The translations under genes were made by a program, and so were the position numbers. Source: Akkermansiaceae bacterium (GTDB lineage Bacteria; Verrucomicrobiota; Verrucomicrobiia; Verrucomicrobiales; Akkermansiaceae). Taken from it: a DNA stretch of 64,000 nt. Below, piece after piece: positions 17,188 through 25,913 of the stretch. Location: positions 124,001-188,000 of the forward strand of contig JAHCBC010000005.1 of the NCBI GenBank assembly GCA_019634595.1. Direction: 5' to 3'. Within the stretch, counting starts at the first letter, position 1; every line of letters starts with the position of its first letter. The notes under the pieces are model-generated. The model saw only the letters and a list, made by a program, of their open reading frames with translations, ran no database searches and was not told where the DNA came from.

Positions 17188-19321
17188 ACCTCAACCCGAC
17201 GGAGACGCCCCTGCCGGGCAGCGGCGCGGTGTCTTTGCGGAAGGAGGTGGAGGCGCGTGCCTTTTCATCGAGCAGGTTGGTGGCGCGGAGGAAGGCGGTC
17301 ATTTCCCCGCGGGGCAGGGTGAAGGTCCGGGAAATGTCGGCGTTCACCAGCGTATAGGCGTCCGCCGGGAGTTCGGGCCGGGGTTCCTGCTGCACCCGGT
17401 CCTGCGCCGTGGCGTGGCGGATCTCGATGCCGGCGATGAGGGCATCCTTTTTCCACTCCAGCCGTGAGCCGAAGCGCAGCGGCGGCATGCGCGGGATGGG
17501 CGTGCCATCGGTGGTGTTCTCCGCGCGGACGGCGTCCGCCATGAGCTGGAGCGTGAGTTCATCGTTGATCCGCCAGTCCAGCCCGGCCTCGAAGCCGGTG
17601 AAGGTGGCGTCCCTGCCGACGTATTCCACCGCCCGGCCGAAGCCACCGGTCAGTCCCGGCGACTCCTGGAGGAACACGAAATCATCGATCCGGTAGTGGT
17701 AGGCATTCACCTTCCCGGTGACGGGACCCGCCTGTGCCTCCAGCCCCACCTCGATGCCCAGCGAGCGTTCCGTTTCCAGCGGGATGCCGTCGAGATCTCC
17801 GCCGACGAGGAACCTGCCGATGCCCGCGTTGTTCCAGAACGCATAACGCTCCACCGCCGTCGGCTGCCGCCCGACCTGGGAGAGGATGCCCGTCACCGCC
17901 AGCCGGTCGAGCGGGCCGATGCCCTCCCGCGTCCATGTCACGGCACCGGACAGGCTGTGGGACCAGCCGGTTTCGGACGGCTCCCAGCCAAAAGCGGAGA
18001 GGCTGGTGTCGCGTGTGTCCGCGTGGTCCAGCCGCGCACCCAGCCGGGCCGTCCATTCCCCGCTTTCGTATTTCTCCAGCAGGGCGATGCCCATCTGCTC
18101 CCCGCGCAGCTCCCCCTCCACCTGCTGGAGATCCGGTGGGGGAAACACGGTCCGCTGGGAGCGCACCGTCTCGCCCGCCGCGGTGAGGGCGAGGATGCCG
18201 GTGAGCCGTTGGTCGAACGCCTGGTGGTGGATGTCCACCCGTCCCTCCGATCCCTCCCGGGCCAGCGTGGTGTCCGTGAAGTCCCTGCCGGAGTCCTTTC
18301 CCTTTCCGGTGAAGAATTCGTGGTGATCGTAGTCCGCCTTTGCGAAGCGCGCCTCGATCCGGGTGACGGGACCGGAGCCGAAAGTAAGCGCGCCTTCCAG
18401 ATCCAGCCGGTCCTGCGCCATGTCGATCGACTGGTCGCCGTAGAGGTCGGTCGCATCGCCGGGGTAGGAGTAGGGGACTCCGTAGCGGCTGTCGAAGCGG
18501 GACCACGAAAGGCCGATGCGGGCCGGGACATCCTGCGGCACCCACGCCACCGCCGTGGACCAGGTGGAGGCTTCGTGGAAAGAGTTGGGCAGCTTTCCGG
18601 AGGGATTCGGCACCGGTAGGATGGTCCCCGCACCGGGATCATAGACGCCGGGATTTTCCATCCGCTCATAGTCCCCGCTGCGGGCGCGTCCGGGGATGCT
18701 GATGTCCCCCGCTTCCCGGACGGAGCCGGTCAGGCGGAACACGAAGTCCCCGGCGGCAAAGGTGGCCAGCCCGGAGTTGGCCAGCGCGTTGCCCTGGGTT
18801 TCGTGGCGGGCCTCGATCCCACCTCCCACCGGCTGGTCCGGGATCTCCCGTGGCATCACCAGGCTGCGGGTGTTCACCGCGCCACCCAGCGCGGCCCCTC
18901 CATAGAGCAAGGCCGCCGGGCCGCGGTGGATCTCCGCGGACTCCAGCAGGAACGGCTCCAGCGCCACGCCGTGGTCCGGGCTGATGTCGGAAAGGTCGAA
19001 GGTGCCGAGGTCATCCCTCAACGTCCGTACCCGGACGCCCTCGAACCCGCGGATGATCGGTCTGCTGGCACCGGGGCCGAAGTAGCCGGAGGAAACGCCC
19101 GGTTCCCAGCCTAGCGTCTCGCCCAGCGTCGCTGCGGCGTTTCTCCGTAATGTTTCCCGTGGAACCTCCACCACCGTCTGCGGGGAGAAAGCCGACGGTG
19201 CGGGTGGTGTCGCCTCCGCCTCCGCCGTCACCGTGATTTCCTCCAGTTCCTGCGCGACCTCTTCGGAAAAGGCGGGCTGCGCTGGCAGCAGCAGGAGTAG
19301 GGAGGCGACGGTGCGATTCAT
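17177..19321 (-). CDS. TonB-dependent outer membrane receptor, ZnuD-like
   Basis: This 714-residue protein has a signal peptide (about 1-19, ending PAFSE). The TonB box-like EEITVTAE region follows at residues 27-34. A plug domain then carries GPGASRPIIRGF, RVRTLRDDLGTFDLSDISPD and LLYGGAALGGAVNT. A 22-strand type beta-barrel ends in the canonical terminal aromatic residue (GLRYEF). The plug sequence closely follows the ZnuD-like zinc receptors, including a DISPDHGVALEPFL stretch. It would import a chelated metal using TonB energy; no tonB-exbBD or metal ABC transporter is in the window. A motif 32 bases upstream is shared with a second promoter of the island. Confidence 0.85.
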   Translation of the reverse strand: MNRTVASLLLLLPAQPAFSEEVAQELEEITVTAEAEATPPAPSAFSPQTVVEVPRETLRRNAAATLGETLGWEPGVSSGYFGPGASRPIIRGFEGVRVRTLRDDLGTFDLSDISPDHGVALEPFLLESAEIHRGPAALLYGGAALGGAVNTRSLVMPREIPDQPVGGGIEARHETQGNALANSGLATFAAGDFVFRLTGSVREAGDISIPGRARSGDYERMENPGVYDPGAGTILPVPNPSGKLPNSFHEASTWSTAVAWVPQDVPARIGLSWSRFDSRYGVPYSYPGDATDLYGDQSIDMAQDRLDLEGALTFGSGPVTRIEARFAKADYDHHEFFTGKGKDSGRDFTDTTLAREGSEGRVDIHHQAFDQRLTGILALTAAGETVRSQRTVFPPPDLQQVEGELRGEQMGIALLEKYESGEWTARLGARLDHADTRDTSLSAFGWEPSETGWSHSLSGAVTWTREGIGPLDRLAVTGILSQVGRQPTAVERYAFWNNAGIGRFLVGGDLDGIPLETERSLGIEVGLEAQAGPVTGKVNAYHYRIDDFVFLQESPGLTGGFGRAVEYVGRDATFTGFEAGLDWRINDELTLQLMADAVRAENTTDGTPIPRMPPLRFGSRLEWKKDALIAGIEIRHATAQDRVQQEPRPELPADAYTLVNADISRTFTLPRGEMTAFLRATNLLDEKARASTSFRKDTAPLPGRGVSVGLRYEF

Positions 19322-19352
19322 TGCATGAGATTTGCTGATGGTATTTCATTGT

Positions 19353-19364
19353 AAATGTAAATAA
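19353..19364 (+). promoter_or_regulatory. Candidate operator between divergent receptor and anchor-M genes
   Basis: The 61-base region between the divergent starts (19321 and 19383) is very AT-rich and holds AAATGTAAATAA, next to a near-palindrome CATTGTAAATG. The same 12-mer, with one change (AAATGCAAATAA), is found upstream of the All3515-like gene. A repressor bound here could control both divergent operons. A zinc-responsive Fur-family (Zur) protein is a reasonable candidate by gene content only. Confidence 0.5.
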
Positions 19365-19382
19365 GTTGCTTTTGATGGGTGC

Positions 19383-21086
19383 ATGCCGATTGCGCGAGTG
19401 TTGCTGTCCTTTGCTTTTCTCTGTCCGCTGGTAACTGCCTCCACCCCGCCGACGGACTTGGTGACCGGCCATTATGAGATCCATCTGGACTACACCCCGG
19501 GCACGGCGGATCCCGACGACGGTTGGAAATTCTCCGTTTCCTATGATGAGGATGACGATTTCAGCACCTCCGCCGGGGTGGTGAGGATGGAACCGGAGGC
19601 GGTCACGATGCTCATGGGACCGGCGGCGGCGCGGGTCGTACCGAACCCCGCCGGAGTGTTCTCGCGTTTCGGCCCGTCCGGCACCCCTCTGTGGGTGCTG
19701 CCGCAGACGCAGGTGGATGGTGCGCTTTTCCTCGGTGTCCGCACCACCATGGCGGCGGGGTTGTTCCAGGCCCGGGTCGGTGGGAACTACACCCCCAGCA
19801 GCCACGGCAGTGTCTCCCTGCGGCTGGTGTCGGGGGAAGGTACCGGGCCGGATGCCGGGGGGAAATTCGCCACCTGGAAGGTGGAGGGCTTCGGGCAGGC
19901 GGTGTTCTCGTTCGACACCACCGACGGCATCACCGCGGCGGATGAGATCCCCACCATCCCGGTGTCCTCCCACACCCACTACAACTGGGGTTTCACCCGG
20001 CCCGGCCTCTACCGGGTGACCTTCGAGGCATCCGGCAAGCTGATGCCGAACCATGGCAACATGGTCACCACGGCACGGAAGACCTTCACCTTTTCCGTTC
20101 CGTTCTCCTCGGCGGTGGGTGGCGGTGGTATCCTCCAGGTGGTGGAGGCGGACGGTGCGCCGCTCCTGCTGCTGGGGGATGCCGCTGCCGGAGCCGCCTA
20201 CCGGACGGACCGCGCGATGCTGGAGGCGCGGACACCTGCGGGTGCGGCGTCAGCGGCGCTCGCCGGAGCGGTATGGGAAAGCCGGGTGACGCTCGCTTCG
20301 TCCGCGCGGGCTTTCCCGAATGGCGTGGGCATCGCCCCGGCCATCGCATCCGCCGGACTGCCTCCCGCTTCATGGAGCGGCACCGCCTTGGAAATATCCG
20401 GCATCCACGGGCCGGGCGATGCCGCATGGCTCGACGGCGGCACCATCATCGCGGACAAAGCCGGAGGCGTGGTGCCCGTCCCGTCCGCCGGGCGGGAGCT
20501 GACGCTGGCCTTCACGCAAAAAGGGATCTACCGCGTGGAGGGCCGGGTGCGTGCGGACCGGGCCGGGGCCGGAAATTTCTCCCCGCCATTCTCGTTGGTG
20601 ATCGGCGCGGGGTTGGGGCTGGATTTCACCTATGCGGACTGGAGCGCCAGCCATGAAGCACAGGCCGGGCTGGCTGCGGGCGCGTTGTCCGAGCCGATGT
20701 CGGACCACGACCATGACGGCATCCCGAATGGGGTGGAGTTCGCCTTGTTCTGGCACGGACTCGACCCCACGCGGGCGGATGGCGGGCGCATGCCCTCCGC
20801 CCGCCGCACCGCGGACGGGGGAGGCGCGTTCACTTTTCTGAGGGACACTTACAAGGATCCGCTGGCGGGCGGCGGATGGAGCATCCGTCCGGCTGTGAGC
20901 CATGACCTGGTGCGGTGGACCGTCCGCTCCGCCACCGTGCCGGGGCCTCCGCTCGGTTTGTTCGAGACCGGCGCGGAGGAAGGGAATGCCCATGGCCGGA
21001 TCTGGTCCCGCTCCCTGCGCCTCATCCCTTCATCGGCGGGTGCGCCGCCCGCGACCTTTTTCCGCCTGCATGTCACCGCCCCCTGA
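19383..21086 (+). CDS. Choice-of-anchor M domain surface protein
   Basis: This 567-residue protein has a signal peptide (about 1-19, ending VTAST). The first half has the choice-of-anchor M / TIGR03769-like pattern: LVTGHYEIHLDYTPG near the start, WVLPQTQ in the middle and SSHTHYNWGFTRPGLYRVTF about residue 200. A second, degenerate copy of the same pattern is present in residues 260-410 (VPSAGRELTLAFTQKGIYRVEG). A calcium-type DHDHDGIPN loop and a beta-rich tail follow. In actinobacteria, this domain occurs in surface proteins beside zinc/manganese-type ABC transporters. It is divergent from the ZnuD-like receptor, which supports a role in metal capture at the surface (inferred). There is no PEP-CTERM tail. 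Confidence 0.78.
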   Translation: MPIARVLLSFAFLCPLVTASTPPTDLVTGHYEIHLDYTPGTADPDDGWKFSVSYDEDDDFSTSAGVVRMEPEAVTMLMGPAAARVVPNPAGVFSRFGPSGTPLWVLPQTQVDGALFLGVRTTMAAGLFQARVGGNYTPSSHGSVSLRLVSGEGTGPDAGGKFATWKVEGFGQAVFSFDTTDGITAADEIPTIPVSSHTHYNWGFTRPGLYRVTFEASGKLMPNHGNMVTTARKTFTFSVPFSSAVGGGGILQVVEADGAPLLLLGDAAAGAAYRTDRAMLEARTPAGAASAALAGAVWESRVTLASSARAFPNGVGIAPAIASAGLPPASWSGTALEISGIHGPGDAAWLDGGTIIADKAGGVVPVPSAGRELTLAFTQKGIYRVEGRVRADRAGAGNFSPPFSLVIGAGLGLDFTYADWSASHEAQAGLAAGALSEPMSDHDHDGIPNGVEFALFWHGLDPTRADGGRMPSARRTADGGGAFTFLRDTYKDPLAGGGWSIRPAVSHDLVRWTVRSATVPGPPLGLFETGAEEGNAHGRIWSRSLRLIPSSAGAPPATFFRLHVTAP

Positions 21087-21098
21087 ACCCTTTCCATC

Positions 21099-21809
21099 AT
21101 GAAACGACCAACCATCGCCTGCCCATCCCTCATCCTCTCAGTCACCACCGCTCTCGCCGGGTGGTCATCCGCCGCCCTCTACACGGATGGCCACGGAGAC
21201 TTCGGCCTGGCTTATGAAAACGGCCGGCTCCATTTCCACTTCCATGCCGGCGGGGCCACCATCGATGGCTATGAAACCGAAGGCGAGTTCGACCTGACGG
21301 ATGTGATCACCGTCGTGTCCACGGACGCGCTGATGGTGCTGCCCGTGGACTTGCCCGCGCTGGGTGCGGGGAGCGGGCAGTCGGTATGGGTGCTGCCGCA
21401 GTCCCAGAACGTGATGCTGCCATTCCTGGGGCTGGCCACGGAGGAACTGCCCGCAGGACAGTGGACGGACATCACTTTCACCCTAGGCACCGTCACCTCT
21501 CCATCGGGTGCTGGTCACTTCGCGCTGTGGCAGTACGACGTCTTCGGAGATCCCATCATCCGCATGTCCACCGCGGATCCCGGTGTGGATGAGATCACCC
21601 TGGGGGCGGGCTCGCACGCCCACCACAACTGGGGCTTCACCGAGGCGGGAACGTGGACCATCGAGATGACCGCGTCCGGTACCCATGCCATGGATGGGTT
21701 CAAGCAGACGACGGAGATCATCACCTTCCAGGTCGTGCCGGAACCGTCCGCCGTGTTGGTTTCCTGCGCCTCCGCCGTCCTGCTGGCGTTCCGCCGGAAA
21801 CGCCGGTGA
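21099..21809 (+). CDS. Choice-of-anchor M type PEP-CTERM protein, histidine-rich
   Basis: This 236-residue protein has a signal peptide (about 1-25). A single anchor-M type domain has TDGHGDFGLAYENGRLHFHF at the start, SVWVLPQSQN in the middle and GSHAHHNWGFTEAGTWTIEM towards the end, the same landmarks as in the preceding gene. The C-terminus is a PEP-CTERM signal (VPEPSAVL, hydrophobic helix, RRKRR). Histidines cluster in the conserved motifs, consistent with metal binding. It follows the previous gene by 12 bases and is surely in its operon. Confidence 0.8.
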   Translation: MKRPTIACPSLILSVTTALAGWSSAALYTDGHGDFGLAYENGRLHFHFHAGGATIDGYETEGEFDLTDVITVVSTDALMVLPVDLPALGAGSGQSVWVLPQSQNVMLPFLGLATEELPAGQWTDITFTLGTVTSPSGAGHFALWQYDVFGDPIIRMSTADPGVDEITLGAGSHAHHNWGFTEAGTWTIEMTASGTHAMDGFKQTTEIITFQVVPEPSAVLVSCASAVLLAFRRKRR

Positions 21810-21877
21810 TCCCCAACGGAAAAGCGGGTGCCTCCCATTCCGGAAGACACCCGCCACACCAGTCCATTACGCGGAAA

Positions 21878-22717
21878 TCAACGCCGCCTGCGCATCAGTC
21901 CCAGCGCCGCGGCCCCCGCCGCCAGCAGGGCGGACGATGGCTCCGGCACCACATCGAAGCGGAACTCGAACGTGCCGGAATCCCCGAAGATGCCTTCCTC
22001 ATCCACCAGCTTGAACTGCGCCAGATACGTGCCCGGCACCGCGTCCTGCTCCGTCCAGAACACCGGGGAGAAATTCACATCATCCGACAGATGATATTCA
22101 TCACCCGCACCATTGAGGCCGATGTTGAGAGAGCTGTCGTTGCCGATGTTCAGCCCGTCGGATTTCCACACCAGCACCAAGTGGACGTCCGCCCCGGCGA
22201 TCGAGCCGGTCCAGCGCCCGCCGGAGGAGTTGTACATGTAGCTCTCCGCCGTCCCCGGCGCGTAGGCCGCCAGATCATCCGTGTCCCGGAAATCGATCAG
22301 GCTGAAACCATTCGAGCTGTCCTCCAGCACCACGGACTTTCCGGCGTAGATGCCGACCCCGGCGGTCATGGAAAGCGGGGCGGCGCTCCCTTCCGGCAGG
22401 TAGTTGGCCGGGTTCACCTCGATGACGGGACTGCCCACCGGCGAGCCGGGCTGGTAGCGGTACACCCCCTTCGAGTGGTAGTGGCCGCTGGACGGGCTGG
22501 CCTCGTTGGGGTGGGCGAAGAGCAGGGTCAGGCGGTTCGCGTTCGGGTTGGCGAGTCCAGCATACGCTCCGGTCGGGATGGTCTGCTGGCCATCCACGCC
22601 GATGTAGTAGCTGAACAGGACCGCCTGGCTTTCCGCCACGGTGGCGGCGAGCAGGCCGAGCGCGGCCAGCAGCGGGGTGGGACGGGTGAGGTAGGGCATC
22701 ATCATCTTGTTTTTCAT
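21878..22717 (-). CDS. All3515-like PEP-CTERM protein (probably metal-regulated)
   Basis: This is a 279-residue protein from MKNKMMMPYL (22717). Upstream ATGs (to 22798) add residues that run through the likely promoter. It has a signal peptide ending near ESQA, then LFSYYIGVDG, AGLANPNANRLTLLFAH and GHYHSKGVYRYQ. This pattern recalls the cyanobacterial All3515 family, a Zur-repressed PEP-CTERM family. The tail is VPEPSSALL, a hydrophobic helix and RRRR. It is convergent with the anchor-M operon. I recognise the family by memory of the motif only; function is unknown. Confidence 0.75.
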   Translation of the reverse strand: MKNKMMMPYLTRPTPLLAALGLLAATVAESQAVLFSYYIGVDGQQTIPTGAYAGLANPNANRLTLLFAHPNEASPSSGHYHSKGVYRYQPGSPVGSPVIEVNPANYLPEGSAAPLSMTAGVGIYAGKSVVLEDSSNGFSLIDFRDTDDLAAYAPGTAESYMYNSSGGRWTGSIAGADVHLVLVWKSDGLNIGNDSSLNIGLNGAGDEYHLSDDVNFSPVFWTEQDAVPGTYLAQFKLVDEEGIFGDSGTFEFRFDVVPEPSSALLAAGAAALGLMRRRR

Positions 22718-22779
22718 GGGAGTTGGGAATGGCACCCGCATCGCGCGGTGCCGTGACCCGGCAACTACCTCATTCCTTG

Positions 22780-22791
22780 AAATGCAAATAA
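22780..22791 (+). promoter_or_regulatory. Second copy of the candidate metal-responsive operator
   Basis: AAATGCAAATAA lies 63 bases upstream of the All3515-like start inside an AT-rich stretch and matches the motif at 19353-19364 in 11 of 12 positions. It could equally serve as UP-element-like AT-rich promoter sequence. Flanking bases (CATT to the left) are also shared, with different spacing. Confidence 0.45.
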
Positions 22792-22902
22792 AGTACAAAA
22801 GCGAATAAATTACACAAAAGGAAGATGCGATACGTTGGATCCCGGTGACAGTGGGGCATGCGCGGCATCGACTTCAGTTCCTAGCAGAGCCTCCTTTCCA
22901 CG

Positions 22903-23574
22903 TTGGTCGCGCTTGCGCTGGTGACCTTGATCGGGGTGGGCATCCGGTTGCTGGCCATGGCGACCATCCAGCAGCGGCGGGAGCGGGCGAACCGCCAGAT
23001 CAACGAACGGTTGAGGGTGCTGATCGCCGCCTACAAGACGCTGGGCGGTTCCTTCACCGGGGATCTTGCGGTGGATCCCACCCACCTGCGGGACCTGCGG
23101 AAGAAAGCAGCCGAAGGAATCATCCCCGCCGCGGAACTGGACGGCGGCTCCGACCGCTCACGGCGGATGCGGGACGCGGTGGAGGCCGCGCTTTCCGACA
23201 TCATCCTGCTCGGCACGGAGGATCAGGTGCGGCTGGCGGCGAAGGCGGCACGTGAACTGGTGGCGGGCCGCCAGGTCCACACCCACGCGCTGGTGATCTC
23301 CCTGCGTGACTTCATCCGCCAGGCGTTGGACCTGGATCCGGTGCCAACTGCATTGGAGATCCCGATGCAGGGACCATCGCGCCCGGGTGGTGCCTCAGGC
23401 GGCGGAAAAGGAAAAGGCGTTGCCGAGCAGGAACGCGGTGGCCGTGGTGGAAATGCCGGCGGTGCGGGTGGCGGTAGTGCCGCCATGGGCATGGGGATCG
23501 GTGGGGCGGCTGGATTGGGACTCGGCGGTGTGCATGGAGCAGGCGCGGAGGATGAGAACGAGGGTGTGAAGTGA
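22903..23574 (+). CDS. Membrane-anchored hypothetical protein with Gly-rich tail
   Basis: This 223-residue protein starts at a TTG (22903); an in-frame TAG lies six codons further upstream, so the true start is TTG or a nearby GTG. A hydrophobic segment (residues 1-20, ALVTLIGVGIRLLAMATI) is followed by a helical domain with QQRRERANRQINERLR and VDPTHLRDLRKKA, and VEAALSDIILLGTEDQV further on. The last 65 residues are low-complexity Gly/Ala. The middle resembles a widely distributed conserved hypothetical family whose role I do not know. There is no clear ribosome binding site. Confidence 0.7.
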   Translation: MVALALVTLIGVGIRLLAMATIQQRRERANRQINERLRVLIAAYKTLGGSFTGDLAVDPTHLRDLRKKAAEGIIPAAELDGGSDRSRRMRDAVEAALSDIILLGTEDQVRLAAKAARELVAGRQVHTHALVISLRDFIRQALDLDPVPTALEIPMQGPSRPGGASGGGKGKGVAEQERGGRGGNAGGAGGGSAAMGMGIGGAAGLGLGGVHGAGAEDENEGVK

Positions 23575-23586
23575 GGATGCTTTTCC

Positions 23587-23817
23587 GTAGCGTAATGGCT
23601 GCGCCATTACGGCTGGGTGGATGTCCCATCATCCCATGATTCCGATCCCCTGATCGTGTTTTCCGGCTTTCCCGGGAGGAGGGAACTACGGTGGAAACGG
23701 GCCACGGCAAGGTATCAGGCGCCGTCCCTGCCTCTTATGGATGACGTTTCATCCCATGCGGATCCGCAGGGATGGAGGAGGGTTGTCCCAACCGTAACGG
23801 CGCAGCCGTTACGCCAC
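23587..23817. repeat. REPIN-like element (GTAGCGTAATGGCTGCGCC family)
   Basis: The left arm (23587-23617) begins GTAGCGTAATGGCTGCGCCA. The right arm (23787-23817), read on the minus strand, begins GTGGCGTAACGGCTGCGCC. Each forms a hairpin (GTAATGGC-TGC-GCCATTAC and the matching variant with compensatory G-C changes). A spacer of about 170 bases shows no gene. It fills the gap between the convergent Gly-rich protein and sialidase genes. The compensatory changes suggest that the stem structure is kept. Confidence 0.8.
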
Positions 23818-23825
23818 GAAGCCAC

Positions 23826-24914
23826 TCACTCCGGCCACCTGCCATCTTCCATCATCTCCTTCGGCTGCAGCTTCGCGGGATCGATGACCACGTGCTTCAC
23901 CCGCTGGCGCTTCCAGGTGTAGGTGATGTGGACCAGGCCGTCCTTCGACTGGATCACGGAGGGGTAGCTGTATTCGCCGGGGTCCTTTTCAAGGATGACC
24001 GCGGCCTTCCAGGTTTCGCCATCCTGTGACACGGAGACATTCAGCGGTGTGCGGATGCCGCCCCATTTCCCGGGAAGGCCGCCGACATGATTATAAACGA
24101 TGAGGTGGGTGCCGTCCCGCAGCGTGGTGGCGTCCGTGCCGGAGTTGTTGTTCGGCAGGTTGCCCAGCTTCAACGGGCTCCAGGTGACGCCCTGGTCCGC
24201 GGAGGAAAGCGAGAAGATGCGGTCCTGCCGGGTGCGGCCGACGGCCAGCAGCGTGCCGTCCTTTTTCGTCAGCAGGCTGGGCTGGATGGCTTGGATGGTG
24301 AGACCGTCATGGAGTGCGGGCGTGCGCTGCCAGGTGATGCCGTGGTCCCGCGTCCGCTCGAAGTGGACCGTCCACTTGCTGGGCTTCTCCGGTGTTTCCT
24401 CGCTGGTGGGGCAGAGGATGGTGCCATCGGTGAGTTGCAGCGGGCGGTTCTTCACCGGGCCGAGGATGCCCTCCGGCAGGCGGCGCGGGGTGAACCATGT
24501 TTTCCCGTGGTCGTCGGAGGTGGTGAGCATTCCCCACCATGTCTGCGGAGTTGGTCCGGCCTTGTAGAAAAGCATCAGCGGGCCTTCGCGTGGCTGGAAC
24601 AGGACGGGATTCCAGGTCGGGTGGCGTACCACCGTTCCATCGGAGAGCGTGTGCTGGATGCCATTCGCCACCTCCACGCTTGGCGTCCACTTGCCATCGA
24701 CCTGCCGGGAAACCCAGATGCCGACATCCGGGTGCTTCTCCTTCGTCCCGCCGAACCATGCGGCCACCAGCCCCTCCGGTGTTTCCTCGATGGTCGTCGC
24801 ATGGATCTGCGGATACGGCCCGGATTCATAGATGAACTCCGAAACAAGGATCGCGGGATCGGCGGAGGCGACGCCAAGCAAACACGGAAACAGCACGGAG
24901 AAGACAGGGCGCAT
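23826..24914 (-). CDS. Secreted sialidase-family (BNR repeat) protein
   Basis: This 362-residue protein has a signal peptide (about 1-18). It forms a six-bladed propeller of the exo-alpha-sialidase type, with four Asp-box-like motifs: SDDHGKTWF, TRDHGITWQ, SADQGVTWS and SQDGETWK. Conserved stretches such as AAWFGGTKEKHPDVGIW and HPTWNPVLF match the BNR_2 branch common in Verrucomicrobiota. It may release sialic acid or related sugars from host or algal glycans; many members of this branch are uncharacterised. It is a single gene between REP-type repeat and OsmC. Confidence 0.85.
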   Translation of the reverse strand: MRPVFSVLFPCLLGVASADPAILVSEFIYESGPYPQIHATTIEETPEGLVAAWFGGTKEKHPDVGIWVSRQVDGKWTPSVEVANGIQHTLSDGTVVRHPTWNPVLFQPREGPLMLFYKAGPTPQTWWGMLTTSDDHGKTWFTPRRLPEGILGPVKNRPLQLTDGTILCPTSEETPEKPSKWTVHFERTRDHGITWQRTPALHDGLTIQAIQPSLLTKKDGTLLAVGRTRQDRIFSLSSADQGVTWSPLKLGNLPNNNSGTDATTLRDGTHLIVYNHVGGLPGKWGGIRTPLNVSVSQDGETWKAAVILEKDPGEYSYPSVIQSKDGLVHITYTWKRQRVKHVVIDPAKLQPKEMMEDGRWPE

Positions 24915-25000
24915 GGTTACGGCAATCTGGGCGTTGGATCGAGCGGGGTCGGAGCGCGGCCATGTGACGGTTGTGCCATCCCGCCCGTACCAACACCGGC

Positions 25001-25420
25001 TCAGGACTCCAGCGTGGCGTTCAGCTTGATCTCCGCTTTCAGGACCTTGGAGACGGGGCAGCCTGCCTTCGCCTGTTGGGCGACCTCCTGGAATTTCTCC
25101 TCGGAAATGCCGGGCACCTTCGCGGTCAGGGTGAGGACGATGATGGTGATCTCCAGCTTGTCCGTGTCGAAGCTCAGCTCCGCCTTGGTGGAGATGCTTT
25201 CAGGCGGGGAACCCGCTTGCTCGAGCATGAGGGACAACGCCATGGAGAAACATCCCGCGTGGGCCGCGGCGATGAGTTCCTCCGGGTTCGTCTCCGTGCC
25301 ATCGGCAAAGCGGGAGCGGAAGGAATACGGAGTGTCCTTGAGGATCGCGCTCTGGGTTTCGAGGGTGCCGGACCCTTCCTTGAGGGTGCCATTCCATTGG
25401 GCGGATGCAGTGCGTTTCAT
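25001..25420 (-). CDS. OsmC family peroxiredoxin
   Basis: This 139-residue protein has typical OsmC length. The two redox cysteines are visible: C57 in AAAHAGCFSM and C121 in AKAGCPVSK. The N-terminus (KRTASAQWNGTLKEGSGTL) also matches. It reduces organic hydroperoxides in the cytoplasm using dithiol cofactors. It is a single gene, with an 86-base gap to the next start downstream. Confidence 0.93.
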   Translation of the reverse strand: MKRTASAQWNGTLKEGSGTLETQSAILKDTPYSFRSRFADGTETNPEELIAAAHAGCFSMALSLMLEQAGSPPESISTKAELSFDTDKLEITIIVLTLTAKVPGISEEKFQEVAQQAKAGCPVSKVLKAEIKLNATLES

Positions 25421-25515
25421 GGTGATAGGACTACGAAACTAGACCTGATCCGCGGATAGGAAAGATCCAAAAGGTGGCGGAATCCCTGCTGATTCCGTCG
25501 CCCGGAAAAATGGAG

Positions 25516-25881
25516 TCAAGAATCTCCCATCCGGAAGGTCGCTCTTGCATAGGGAATCGTGAGCCCCAGCAGGACGATGCTGACGGTGACCAGAAGGATG
25601 AATGCGAGCAACCAGCAGGGCCATGGTGACTGGCGGTTTTTCATCCGCAGGATGGCGAACATGGCATAGGCGATGAAGCAGGTGACAGGTACCCATCCCG
25701 AAGCGTGGATCGCCCAATGACTGATGCGCGGCAAAACGGGGGACGGTTCCCCCTCGGGGAATCCATAGAAGTCGGAAAGCGCTCTCCCTGCATGACGCGC
25801 CGCCATCAGACAGGCGGTACCGCTGCCCAACGACAAAATCGCCGCAAAAATACCCTCAAGCGTCAGCAATCGCAGGTTCAT
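25516..25881 (-). CDS. Small hypothetical membrane protein
   Basis: This 121-residue protein has three hydrophobic segments at about residues 9-27, 58-77 and 90-108, and would sit in the inner membrane. No motif ties it to a known family. It lies between ygiC-like and osmC-like genes on the same strand with short gaps. Confidence 0.72.
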   Translation of the reverse strand: MNLRLLTLEGIFAAILSLGSGTACLMAARHAGRALSDFYGFPEGEPSPVLPRISHWAIHASGWVPVTCFIAYAMFAILRMKNRQSPWPCWLLAFILLVTVSIVLLGLTIPYARATFRMGDS

Positions 25882-25913
25882 CCCAACACTCTATGTAAGG
25901 GGTAATCCTTGGA

